The position numbers were made by a program, and so were the translations under genes. From NCBI RefSeq assembly GCF_001638985.1, contig NW_017265158.1, positions 682,001-746,000 of the forward strand: 64,000 nucleotides of DNA, given 5' to 3'. This document shows positions 33,714 through 43,901 of the stretch, piece by piece. How positions within the stretch are numbered: position 1 is the first letter of the stretch; the number at the start of each line of letters is the position of its first letter. Source of the DNA: Phycomyces blakesleeanus NRRL 1555(-) (lineage: Eukaryota; Mucoromycota; Mucoromycetes; Mucorales; Phycomycetaceae). The notes below the pieces were generated by a model, which had not been told where the DNA came from, searched no databases, and saw nothing but the letters and a program-made list of their open reading frames with translations.

Positions 33714-36089
33714 ATGAATATGCCAGAAATGGATCAGAACACATCAGCATCAGTCTCACAAAACCCGTCAAACTTAATCTCGGTTACACAACAACACTAC
33801 AACATACCAACAGATGGAATTCCTCCAGGAGGACGATTGAACAGATTTCTATCCGTCTGGAAGAATGTCATCAACCAACAATGGCCAATAATGGTAGTGG
33901 AACAAGGTTACCAAATACAATGGACATCGCCCCCCATTGCTTGGAGAACCAAAACACTGTCATTACCACCCAAAGATCAGAAAGAAGTAGATTTGGCAGT
34001 AGAGAAATTCAAGATCTCCGATGTAATAGAAATATCACTGACACAGAACGAGGATTACCTATCCCAATTCTTTATTGTCAGGGAAGCAACCAAATGCAGA
34101 CCCATCCTGGACTGCAAGAGGATCAACCAGTTTATCCAGTGCTATCACTTCAAGATGGAAGGTGTACCTGCCCTGAGGGATATAATAGAGCCAGGAGACT
34201 TGATGATCAAGATAGATCTAAAAGATGCATACATTGTCGTACCAATACACAAGGAATCCAGACGATTCCTCACGTTCAAGTACAAGAATATAGTTTACCA
34301 GTACAAATCTCTACCGTTTGGAATGAGTGTGGCCCCGAGAGTATTCTCAAAGCTCATGCGATATGTGATGGAACCTCTTCGGAAGGAGGGAATACGCCTG
34401 GTATATTACTTGGACGACATTTGTATTTTAGCAAAAACCAAGTCGGAGATGGAGAAGCACTCATCTCGAGTACTCCAGCATCTAACATCTCTAGGATATC
34501 TGATCAACTGGCAGAAGAGTGTATTAATACCTTCGTATAAACAGAAATTCCTAGGCTTTCAATTCAATACCAAGGCTATGGACATCAAAGTTCCAAAGAA
34601 GAAAATGATAAACTTGAACGCCCAAGTCAAACAGGCATTCACACAAGTGAGATCGTGCCGATAGATTGCCAGCTTGATAGGGAAAATGATGGCCATGATT
34701 CCGGCAATAGGGGAGTCAATGCTGCACGTCTGGTACATGCAGAGAGATTTATCAAAAGCACTTCAAGCGAAAGCAACAAGATGGGAAGCAAGCTGCCCTT
34801 TATCTTTGGAAGCACAAAAGGAGTTGAACTGGTGGGTCGAAAACGCAGAAGCCGCAAATGGATTGCCAATCAGAAAACCAATACCACCACCACCAACACT
34901 CACAATACACGTCGACGCATCCGACTCGGGCTGGGGAGTCTCATCCCAGATGATCCAAACAGCTGGATATTGGACAAGAGACGAAAAAGAAGATTTGATC
35001 AATGTCAGGGAGCTGAAGACAATCTTGATTGCACTACAACTGCACGCAAGAAAATCCGAAAACTCCAGCATAATGATATACTCGGACAACACAACAGCAC
35101 TTGTGAAGTTTTATAGAATAAAATCAACAGTAAAAAGATTGAGACGTATATAAGAATACTTTGAGACTGTATATAGGTTGTCTTTATTAAAGAATACAAA
35201 GTTGTCCTTTTTATATCAAAACACGATCTGCTTTGTCAGTCACATCTTAATTTCTTAAGTCTGAGTTCATTTAGATATTAGAGAGCTGGTACTGCTATGT
35301 TTATAATTTAATCTAATTGCAGTGTCCTCATATTAACTCAGTGCTTACTGAGCTGTCATAATTACAGTACTTACTGTAATTAATTATTGGTCTTATTGAT
35401 TTACCATAAGTAAAATAAATAAATTATTCATTTGTTCTTGTAATGATAGCTGTTTTACTATAATAATAGGAATATGTTCTTAGATGTAATAAATCCAACA
35501 ACCAAGTGTCTGGATCACCACAGCACTAAAGTATGCCTACAAATTGGGAGGAACCGCATCAGCGATACTGCAGCAACTGGCTCTGGAGATATACCAGATA
35601 TCCAAAAGCCACAACCTCACCGTACAGTACCAACACATAGCTGGGATAGACAATGTAATAGCCAATCGTCTCAGTCGACAAGCAACACTGATTTACGAGT
35701 GGAGTCTACCACGGACATGGTTCCGCCGGATTCAACAACAATTGAGGTGGAAGATGACGATAGACGCTTTTGCAGCACGGCACAACACGAAGCTACCAAG
35801 GTTTTGGAGCCTATTTCCAGACCCAGAAGCAGAAGCTCAAGACGCATTCTACCAAAACTGGCCACGGGTAGGACTATACTTACACCCACCGTGGAAGTTG
35901 ATTCCCAAAGTATTGCAACGAATTCAGGAACAGAAGGTGAAGAAAGCGATTCTAGTGGCCCCAAATTGGCCTACCCAATTTTGGTGGCCGATGCTTCTAC
36001 AGATGAGTATTGCTCTACCAATGTACATTCCAATAAACAGGACATGGTCTCTAAGCGCATGGATATTATCCGCAAAAAACAAGAGATAG
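33714..36089 (+). pseudogene. DIRS reverse transcriptase-RNase H, one stop, split by a solo LTR
   Basis: The frame starting at MNMPEMDQNTSA holds the RT blocks: CRPILDCKRINQFIQ, DLMIKIDLKDAYIVVPIH, YKSLPFGMSVAPRVFSKLM, and the catalytic YYLDDICILAK (YLDD box). A TAG at 34,662-34,664 interrupts VRSCR-stop-IASLIGKMM and looks like CAG to TAG. The RNase H part follows (IHVDASDSGWGVSSQMIQT; INVRELKTILIAL; MIYSDNTTAL). It is cut by the LTR at 35,102 and resumes at GGTASAILQQLALEIYQ, continuing as DAFAARHNTKLPRFWS and APNWPTQFWWPMLLQM. The LTR plus duplication is 426 bases (142 codons), so the frame is kept. The 3' end overlaps the recombinase start. Confidence 0.88.
35102..35522 (-). repeat. Solo LTR related to family A (421 bp, reverse)
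   Basis: Ends are TGTGAAGTTTTA and GGATCACCACA with a perfect 5-bp target duplication GCACT (35,097-35,101 and 35,523-35,527). Parts match the reverse of family A (ATACTTTGAGACTGTAT; AATATGTTCTTA), but it is shorter and diverged, so it is a subfamily. It interrupts the RNase H motif SDNTTAL. The insertion is younger than the DIRS copy. Confidence 0.92.
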
Positions 36090-37213
36090 ACGGATTAGAC
36101 GACGAGATTATTGATTTCCTTTCTCAGTCCACCAGAAGTAGCACGCAAAGAATATATGATAGTGGATGGAAGAGATGGGTTGAGTGGTGTGCACATCAAA
36201 CACCAGAAGTCATACCAGAAGAATATCAACCAATGCAAGTAGTACGATACCTTTTATCAATAAAACATCAGTCGCCCCAAACACTAAATGTAGCAAGGTC
36301 ATCCTTGGGATCCGTATATCGCATTACACATCCTACCAAAATTCCACTGGCAGATCATCCTCTGATCCAAAACTTCTTCAAAGCAAAGAAATGAACAACA
36401 TTTAAATTACCCAATATCAGCAACAAAACATGGGATGTACAACCAGTATTACAGTTATTGGAATCTTGGGGACCAAGCGAGAATCTTCCTTTAGGAAAAT
36501 TACAACAAAAGACCATTATGCTTTTGTGTTTAGCAACAATGTGGCGACCTAGATCGGATATGGGCCGCCTACAGTTTTGAGACGTCAAACTACAGTACAA
36601 TGAGAAACTAGAACTAGTAGGAGTTACATTGATTGTACGGGAGCCAAAAGAGGGTCAGGCCAAGTCCTCAAAGTTAGGAACTATTCGCACTCCAGAAATC
36701 TGCCCAGTTTTGACCTTGGATTGGTTTGTGAAAAGAACGGCCATGACTAGGGAGAAGTTAGAAATAGACCACACTCTTTTCTTGGGATATATTGACTCGG
36801 ATAAACCGACACCCGTAAAACCAACAACAGTAGCCAACTGGGTGACCAACATCTTAAAAGAAGCCGGGATTGATACCAGGAAATATACAGCACACTCCAC
36901 AAGATCAGCTGCAAGTACTCATGCAATACTGCAAGGAATACCAGTAGAAGAAGTCAAATGGCATGCCAACTGGAGTTCGTCAAGTAATACATTTGAGCAA
37001 TATTACTTTAAGCCAAATGAACAACATTCCAGAGGAGCACAGATTACAGAAGCCATATTTGTGCCTAGTACTGAGAACAGTACCACATCTGTAGTTGTAA
37101 CGAAGTCAACACCAATTGTGTTAGGTACGACATACAATGGGGAAGTCGACGAAGTGAAGACGAAAGATGTGGTAGCTACCTGCTGCTGGTACTCAAGACT
37201 ATTACCATTTTGA
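36059..37213 (+). pseudogene. DIRS tyrosine recombinase, two in-frame TGA
   Basis: It starts MDIIRKKQEIDGLDDE, overlapping the pol end by 31 bases. The N-terminal core-binding part reads SSTQRIYDSGWKRWVEWC and QVVRYLLSIKHQSPQTLNVA. The catalytic part has the first Arg in TMWRPRSDMGRL, then the HxxR-type box YTAHSTRSAASTHAILQG and HANWSSSSNTFEQYYF with the nucleophile Tyr. TGA at 36,392-36,394 (AKK-stop-TTFK) and 36,578-36,580 (LQF-stop-DVKL) break it; both positions could be CGA to TGA. All catalytic residues remain. The 3' end carries the internal complementary region. Confidence 0.86.
37082..37173 (+). repeat. Internal complementary region of DIRS-like element 1
   Basis: The first 57 bases (37,082-37,138) are the reverse complement of 32,678-32,735, and the last 37 (37,137-37,173) the reverse complement of about 37,391-37,427. 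In the DIRS replication model this region templates the joined ends of a circular intermediate. It overlaps the 3' end of the recombinase ORF. Confidence 0.87.
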
Positions 37214-37308
37214 CTATTATTTATTATTTTCTATATACTTACCAGACATTTTCCCTCCCCAATTACCACATCAATAGCAACAAATATGACTAGCTTAGCA
37301 TGGAAAAA

Positions 37309-37401
37309 TATGAGGAACAAGGGGAATGATAACTTTATTAATTTATATATTTTCAAAAAATAAAAGCGCGGCTCGGAGAGCCTATATGACACCACATCTT
37401 T
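37309..37401 (-). repeat. Right inverted repeat of DIRS-like element 1
   Basis: Pairs with 32,726-32,817. The outer 26 bases to 37,427 are copied in the internal complementary region. Confidence 0.88.
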
Positions 37402-37447
37402 TGTCTTCACTTCGTCAACTTCCCCATTTTTTATACAATATAACATA

Positions 37448-37518
37448 CACTCAATTGTGCAACTTAAATTCTCAAATTGTGCACTTTAAATGTTCGAATT
37501 GTGCACCTTAAATTCTCA
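37448..37518 (+). repeat. Tandem repeat of about 24 bp (left flank of DIRS-like element 2)
   Basis: About three imperfect copies of AATTGTGCACCTTAAATTCTC occur. A further copy continues directly at 42,244-42,275 on the other side of the second DIRS-like element. The same motif in reverse complement occurs at 24,765-24,840. Confidence 0.7.
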
Positions 37519-37569
37519 AATTAACAGTTGAATTTAGAATTCTCTCAGAATTTGATGAGACCATCAAAC

Positions 37570-37685
37570 AGGAAGACAAGGCCCAAGTGCTATTAATCAT
37601 CTTTTATTTAAACAACAAAAAACTATATAAAGTAATTTCTTATTCTTTGTGTATCTAATTGATCATCTTTTTTGCTGGTCATTAC
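37570..37685 (+). repeat. Left inverted repeat of DIRS-like element 2
   Basis: Matches the reverse complement of about 42,110-42,226 with some substitutions and a small gap. Confidence 0.8.
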
Positions 37686-37706
37686 CACTACCTGATTTTC
37701 TCTGTC

Positions 37707-38468
37707 ATGTCTAAACCTTTTGATCTTGTTCTACTCACTCAAACCATCACTGCTTTGCAGGCTCACTTGGTGTCACTGGAGAATACATCCTCCTTTACAC
37801 TACACACGATCTCTGTTTGTGCAACCTATAGTTGAACTCTATCTGAGCTTTTGAAAGCTACCACTGACATGTCAGTGGCTCTCTTTACCTTCATATTGGA
37901 TACCACGGCCCACAAGAAGATTATTGATGCCTACCCACCTATCCAAGATATGATTTACTCTCCTCCTGCTACTCTTCCCGTTGCTCTGGCTCAATTCAAG
38001 CCACATCAAGTAAAGGAAGACACTCTTCTACATAACATACAGTATAATTTGTCTGCTTCTTTCTGGCCATTGGACATCTTGGCCTACAAAATTCTTCCCA
38101 GTGTTCCTGAATTGCAAGCATCACGTTTTCTTGCTATGATTTAGAACTTGCGTTCCTTACTTGTTCACACTTCTGCATCTATCACACAATCTCGCAATGA
38201 ACTGGCAATGCAGTTGTTTAATCCTAAATTCTAAGTGACTGACAGTAGTTCCACCAAGAACTACACTATAGATCCTTCCAAATTCCAACAATTTCTTTTG
38301 GAACAAGTGAATTCACAGGAGTCTGTGCACAAGGCTGTTTCTTCATTCTGCAAGTCACGTCCATCCACCCCTGCCTCCTCCGCACCCAGAGATTCGTTTT
38401 TTCGATCCAGCCTGTCACATACTGCAGGCGGGCATTCCAATCAGCGCATCTCAACCCATGGACATTGA
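37707..38468 (+). pseudogene. DIRS element 2 gag-like ORF, broken
   Basis: The frame starts MSKPFDLVLLTQTITALQ, meets a TGA after CATYS (possibly CGA), then runs TLSELLKATTDMSV, KIIDAYPPIQDMIYSP, LHNIQYNLSASFWPLDILAY, a TAG after FLAMI, and a Ser/Pro-rich tail to 38,468. Position before the RT remnant suggests gag. There is no zinc knuckle. Confidence 0.55.
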
Positions 38469-38608
38469 GCCCATTCCCAGTCATCTCGTTCTCCACAATC
38501 AAAGTCCCCCCACCCCAAGCAATCCGGACCCCAATAGATTCGTCTCCTGTGGGTGGGTGGCTCAGTCAGTTCTCTCTGGCATAATAGAGACTGTCTGACA
38601 GTAAGTGG

Positions 38609-40740
38609 TTGAATAGTATCATCTCTGACAGATTCCAGATTCACTTCAATCTGCTCTCTCCTCTGTTGACCCATAGCCGTCCAACCATTCCAATGGATGA
38701 CTCTCAAAGGCATCTTCTTTGTCAAGAGATAGCCAAACTGTTGCACAAAAAAGGAATAGAACCTGCTCCTCTCAACTCTCCTGGCTTCAACGGTCCAGTG
38801 TTTGTTATCTTCAAGAAGAATGGTGGGTACCGTCCTGTGTTCAATCTCAAACACCTCAATAAACACTTGACTGCCCCTCACTTCAAGATAGAAACATTGC
38901 AAGCCGTGTGCAAGTTGATTCAATCTGGCAACTTTTTGACCTCTCTCAATCTCTTTGATGCTTTTCTCCATCTTCTTGTCTACCATGCATCCCACGAATA
39001 TCTTTGTTTTTGTTGGGAAAATTGTACTTACCAATTTTGAACGACTTCGTTTGGTCTTTCTATTGTTCCTTGACTCTTCATCAAGGTTACACGGCCAGTT
39101 CAGAAAGGGGACAATGATGTGAAATATGCGTAAGCACTTATTTGGACGATTGAATTATCATTGCAGATTCTCCTCAACAGTCTTTGGCTCACACGCAGCT
39201 ATTAATGACCAAGCTGGAATCCCTGGGGTGGCTTCTGAACCTGAAGAAGTCGTCTCTCCAACCATCTCAGTAATTAGAACATCCTGGTTACTTGTTGGAT
39301 ACCCAAACTATGACAACAAAGCTTCCTGAGACAAAGCTTTACAATCTTTGCCAATCGATTCGCCAACTTATCACCAATGTGTCTCCCTCTCCCCGTCTAG
39401 TCTATAGCCTCACTATGAGAATTCAGGCCGCAACAATTGCCCTCTTTCCGGCCTGCCTATACACACAGCATCTGATATGGTTCAAGAACAAACACGTTCA
39501 CCAGAACCTTGGTTGGGATGTGGGTCATCGTCTTCCCCCTCATTGTCTTCGCAAACTGTGATTATGGAAACTAAATCTCTCACAGTGGAATGGTCACTCT
39601 CTCTTGTCTCAACAACACCAACACATTTTGTTTGTAGATGCGAGCAATACTGGATAAGGTTGTGCTCTGGGCACCCACACAGTCCATGGATACTGGACAC
39701 ATGAGGAAGCCAAGATGTCAATCAACTAGCGCGAAATGAAAGCAGTTCAACTGACTCTCTTCACCTTTCCTTCCATTTAGGACACCTCAGTCCTTATCCG
39801 CACTGATAACACTACATCGATGCTGTACCTCAACAAGCAAGGTGGCTCACATGCCTTCCATCCAATGGAACTGGCCACAATGATTTGGAGATGGTGTATC
39901 CACCGTGGTCTCTAATTGGCTGCACAGCACATTGCAGAGAAGGACAATGTCACTGCAGATCTGGAATCTCACCAGACTTTTATGAAGATCCTCTGGAAAC
40001 TCTCCAAGGCAACATTCAGTATGATACAGTTGATGTGGTGATCCAGACACTCGGATGTTGGATTTATCACATATAAGAACATATTCATATTGGGATAGCG
40101 TAGTAGCTATCATCTTGTCAGTATAAAATATATATAAACGATTAAGTAATCAGCCCAATAATTATTACAGTTAGTACTATAGATAATATCTTAAAGATTG
40201 TTAAGATAATTATATCATACTGCTGGGTAAACTGTGTCAGATCGATATGGAGCTAATTTAGTAGGAAGTCCTAAAGCTCTAGTATAAAAGAGAAAAGAAT
40301 AGCTAAGAGCTAAAGAAGTACGATTTATGACTTGATGTCATAATTGTAACACCGACACTAGTTAAGCAGTAAATACACTCTAATAACCAAATATAGTAAA
40401 GGAAGAAAGCCTTAAGAAACTAAGACGTAATGACAAGAGCAGATTGTGTTTTCTTATAAAAAGGGACACTTTTTATTTATGAATAAAGACAACTTATATA
40501 CAGTCTCAAAGTATTTCTATACGTCTCTATTATCAAATATTTTATTTTTCTATTGTTTCGTACCTGAAATACCACAGTTGATACGGGAACCACACAATGT
40601 GGACCTCTTCCCAGATCAGATCACTCATCTTCTTCCCATGTATGTGTTCTGGCTCCCCGACCCAAAGGCAATAGCTTTGGATGCAATGTCCATCTCCTGG
40701 AGCCAATAGAACAATTGTTATCTCAACCTCTTATGAAACC
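38609..40740 (+). pseudogene. DIRS element 2 reverse transcriptase-RNase H remnant
   Basis: RT blocks KNGGYRPVFNLKHLNKHL, HFKIETLQAVCKLIQSGN and SLNLFDAFLHLLVYH are readable to 39,040. From 39,040 to 39,770 the reading breaks repeatedly and the YxDD box was not found. RNase H motifs reappear at about 39,781 (DTSVLIRTDNTTSMLYLNKQ and MELATMIWRWCIHRG). After the LTR (40,034-40,576) the tail LIREPHNVDLFPDQITHLL, YVFWLPDPKAIALDAM continues to about 40,710. It is older and more decayed than element 1. Confidence 0.78.
40034..40576 (+). repeat. Solo LTR family A, copy 3 (543 bp)
   Basis: Ends TGTGGTGATCCAG and GAAATACCACA, perfect 5-bp duplication GTTGA (40,029-40,033 and 40,577-40,581). It is inserted in the RNase H region of DIRS-like element 2. 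This copy best defines the family ends. Confidence 0.94.
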
Positions 40741-41974
40741 TGATTGGCCAGTGTCTGCACAAGATATGGCAGGAGAACTTGAAGATGACCTTGGTGGCTC
40801 TAATTTGGCCGAGTGCCATATGATATCCTCTTCTCCTGAAGATGTTGGTGGCTCCTCCCCTAATTATGGACAATCAGTCCATAGTTTTCGCCTCCTCCAA
40901 AACCCCATGGCAGTTGAAGAACTCAATGTGGAAGCTTGCTGCATACAGACTATCAAGTGCAAGTTCAATAACACAGGCTTGACCAATGAATCTGTTCTTC
41001 TTCTCATAGATTCTGCCCTCACCAATACCCTTACCAACCGCATCTATCAATGGGGCCAGCACTTGTTCATTGCGTGAGCCCTTCAACAGGATGTTTCTCT
41101 CACAAAATATATCTTACAAGATCTGATCAATTTCTTGGTTCACCAACACAATGAAGGATTTGGCGTGAGTACTATTAAGAATCATCATACTGCTGCTCTC
41201 AAATTACATATCAACCCCAAATCTCTTTGCTGCCATGAAGATGTCCAGACTGTCTTTTCTTGTCTTGCACTCCAAGCTCCTCCTTTGCGACAGACCAGGC
41301 CCTCCATTGATTTTGCTTCTACTCTCGATCATGTTGCCTCTATTGTTTCTGCCACTTCCACTTCTCTCACTCCCCTCTCCCGCAAGACAGCCTTTCTCAT
41401 TGTAATGACTGCTTTTCTCCATCTGTCCAATCTTGCTCGCCTCCAACTCTTGTCTGCTCGAGTTGATATCTCTTCTGATGCGTTGACTTTTGATATCCTG
41501 GGCCCCAAAAAATGAAGAAATGGTCACCAGATTATAAAGACCATTGCAATTCAGCCCAATTCTACCTTGGCTCTTTGCCCTGTCCTTGCTTTCTGTGCAC
41601 TTAGGGATTATTCCCGGGCTTCCACTGCTCGCCCTCCTCAACACTTGTTTGTCAATGCACATCAACCTATGATTCCTGTGCAAATTTCTACCATCTCCTC
41701 TTGGCTTCGTAGTCTCTTGCAGCTCTCTATGCATGAATCGGTTTTGGTCCAGTCTATTGCCTTCACTCTTGTTCTCGAACATGATATGTCCTTGAACAAC
41801 ATAGTTACTCTTGGTAATTGGTCTAGTTGTGAAGTCTTCCAGCAATATTACAGCTGCAACCACACTTCGTCTGCTGATTTTACCAATATTGTATTACGCC
41901 CCTCTGCTTCTGTTCTGGTCTCAGGCTTGGTGGTCCCCACTGTGATTTATAGTGACTTAGAAAATATGCTCTGA
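40741..41974 (+). pseudogene. DIRS element 2 tyrosine recombinase, broken
   Basis: Blocks: NTGLTNESVLLLIDSALT and RIYQWGQHLFIA (N-terminal core-binding type), NEGFGVSTIKNHHTAALKLH, then LSRKTAFLIVMTAFLHLSNL (position of the first Arg box, where SNLARLQL replaces the usual R-SDL). A TGA follows LGPKK (about 41,513). The later part, FTLVLEHDMSLNNIVTLGNW and EVFQQYYSC, matches the final Trp/Tyr box. The HxxR histidine region is altered. The assignment follows from position and from the Tyr box. Confidence 0.65.
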
Positions 41975-41975
41975 A

Positions 41976-42091
41976 TTAGCACTTGGGTCTTGTCTTCCTG
42001 TTTGATGGTCTTATCGAATTCCAGGAGAATTCTAAATTTGACTGTTAATTCACTGGATAGATCAGAGAACAAGGAAGACATGGCCCAAGTC
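41976..42091 (+). repeat. Internal complementary region of DIRS-like element 2
   Basis: The first 75 bases are the reverse complement of the outer left end and the last 43 that of the outer right end, meeting at TTAATT. Confidence 0.83.
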
Positions 42092-42109
42092 TCCCTCCCA
42101 CTCACACCT

Positions 42110-42226
42110 GTAATGACCAGTCGATGATCAATTAGATACACAAAGAATAAGAAATTACTGTATATAGTTTTTTGCTATTTAAATAAAGAATGATTAATAG
42201 CACTTGGGCATTGTCTTCCTTGTTCT
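42110..42226 (-). repeat. Right inverted repeat of DIRS-like element 2
   Basis: Pairs with 37,570-37,685. Confidence 0.8.
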
Positions 42227-42299
42227 CTGATATATCCAGTAAATTGTGCATCTTAAATTTTCAAATTGTGTGCCTTGTATAGTGTTTTTTACTGTAAAT

Positions 42300-43901
42300 A
42301 CTCTCACTTTAGAAATCGTATCTCCAACCGCACAGAGAGTGCACATGCTTCTCTCAAGCATTCTCTTGGTATTTCTTCTGATAAATTGATAACAGTGATA
42401 CTAAAAGTAAAAAAGTAGTATCAGGAACTAGTACTTTCGCATTATCTTATTTTATTTTATGTGTTAGTTGAATAAGTTCTCCAATTATAATTATTTGCTA
42501 TAATATATTTATATATTAATTAGGTTGATGATCATAAATGCAGATTAATGACAAAGTATCTTGAAGAGAGCACAGAAGTTGTGTTTGACAAAGCCAACAC
42601 GGCGAGACTAAATGACATTCGTCAAAAAATTAGCTGCGTTACAATAAACAAAATCAAACTAGAACTATCAAAATCAATCATATCTGAAAAATTGACCAAA
42701 GAGTGCAAATTCCTCTTACGCTACAAATATCTTCTACAATGCTATCATACACTCACTGCTTTTGATATAATCCTAATCTGCTTAATTCCAAGACACTGAA
42801 GAAAACATTATCTAAAAGGGGAAGGTAATAAATATAATAATTATAGCATTATTTTTCTATATAATATATAATTATATATAGACTACTTGACAATTAACAC
42901 CACAGCATCAGTACCAGTAAACACTGTTAAGATAACAACTATATTGCCTCAATTTGATCATGATCTTGAGCTTGTTTATAAAAACTTTCGCAGTACACAC
43001 AGCAAACAAGAACAAATAAATATATATAACTTTGCCAAAAACATACTAGAAAAAATAATCAAACAGAAACTTGAGGATCTTAATAGTCTAATAATAGTAG
43101 AAGCCATCAAAAGCCGATCCAACAATACAAAGTGTAAAATGATTGCATTAGAGCGCTGCATTGAAGCTGAAAGAAAACACAAAAAAATGAAAACAGCAAA
43201 AGAACAAAATAAGTGAGTATTCATTTATAGTACGTTACATAAATCTATTTCACTCAAGTTTTGCTCTATTTTCTAGAAAACAAATATCCTCAACTCAAAA
43301 GCAAAAAACCTTGCAAAATATTATCAATCTTGGCTTGTTAATTGATCACACATTATTAACAGATCTTATCATTGCCCCTAAATATATAGCCGAATTCTTA
43401 TCTTCCAGAGCAGATGGCAACTATGGATACTGAGCAATAGCAATGGAAATATATCAGAACCAGAAGTAATGATCTGAAGTTAAAGAAAAGATGCTAGAAG
43501 CATACATAAAATATTAACACACATATTACCAGAGAAGAATGAAGAATGACAACATGTCTGCATCCACAAACCCGCTCATAATCAGTCTCAAAAACAAAAG
43601 ATCACCTCTTCCTCAGCAACATTGGGTCGGAACCATTGACCATCCACAGCTTGTAGCAGATGCGTTCAATAGATCAATAGACATATATTGGAACACTCCA
43701 AGAGAAACAGAAAACTGTCTCTTTGTTCCATTAACTACCACACCAGAAAAATTGGAGCCAATAATAATAGTCTTGGACATTAACCACTTTCTTCTTGCGA
43801 AACGTAAACCTATCAGAGACTTTACTTGGCCAAAAATAAATCCTTTCCACAAAGCCATAGTCAAAAGATATTGCCTAAGCAATAACTCGATCATATATTA
43901 A
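42300..43901 (+). pseudogene. MULE transposase C-terminus plus OTU-type cysteine protease domain, broken
   Basis: At 42,305-42,400 the frame reads SHFRNRISNRTESAHASLKH, the conserved MULE C-terminal zone before the zinc knuckle. Helical segments follow at 42,548-42,799 and 42,887-43,216. After an apparent intron (about 43,214-43,276) comes QNIINLGLLIDHTLL, then the OTU region: FLSSRADGNYGY-stop-AIAMEIY. OTU proteases have DGNC here, so the catalytic Cys is Tyr (TGT to TAT) and the next Arg codon is TGA (43,431-43,433). The rest of the domain (43,539-43,901) has QQHWVGTIDHPQLVADAF, VPLTTTPEKLEPIIIVLD, and INHFL carrying the His. The N-terminal DDE part is missing, cut by the DIRS end. Both proteins are dead. 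Confidence 0.68.

Larger units (their letters stand above)
32678..37427 (+). mobile_element. DIRS-like retroelement 1 (inverted terminal repeats plus internal complementary region)
   Basis: Left and right ends carry an inverted repeat (32,726-32,817 against 37,309-37,401; shared core GGCTCTCCGAGCCGCGC). An internal complementary region at 37,082-37,173 consists of the reverse complement of the outer left end (57 bases) joined to the reverse complement of the outer right end, overlapping at ATG. This fixes the element ends at about 32,678 and 37,427. Gag-like, reverse transcriptase/RNase H and tyrosine recombinase regions follow in DIRS order. There is no target duplication, as expected of recombinase integration. 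A solo LTR (35,102-35,522) sits in the RNase H region. It is inactive because of stops in pol and in the recombinase. Confidence 0.88.
37519..42245 (+). mobile_element. DIRS-like retroelement 2 (inverted repeats plus internal complementary region)
   Basis: Inverted repeats at about 37,570-37,685 and 42,110-42,226 share blocks such as CAAAGAATAAGAAATTACT. The internal complementary region at about 41,976-42,091 joins the reverse complement of the left end (GTTTGATGGTCTTATCGAAT) to that of the right end (CTGGATAGATCAGAGAACAA). This sets ends near 37,519 and 42,245. The flanks form one uninterrupted repeat (CTCAAATT, GTGCATC), so insertion occurred without duplication, with AATT shared by the ends and the target. 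The coding region is decayed and interrupted by an LTR. It is only distantly related to element 1. Confidence 0.84.

Noticed and set aside
38441..39034. 197-aa minus-strand frame
   Set aside because: Antisense of the DIRS reverse transcriptase remnant, whose plus frame has RT motifs.
41204..41863. 219-aa minus-strand frame
   Set aside because: Antisense of the DIRS recombinase remnant.
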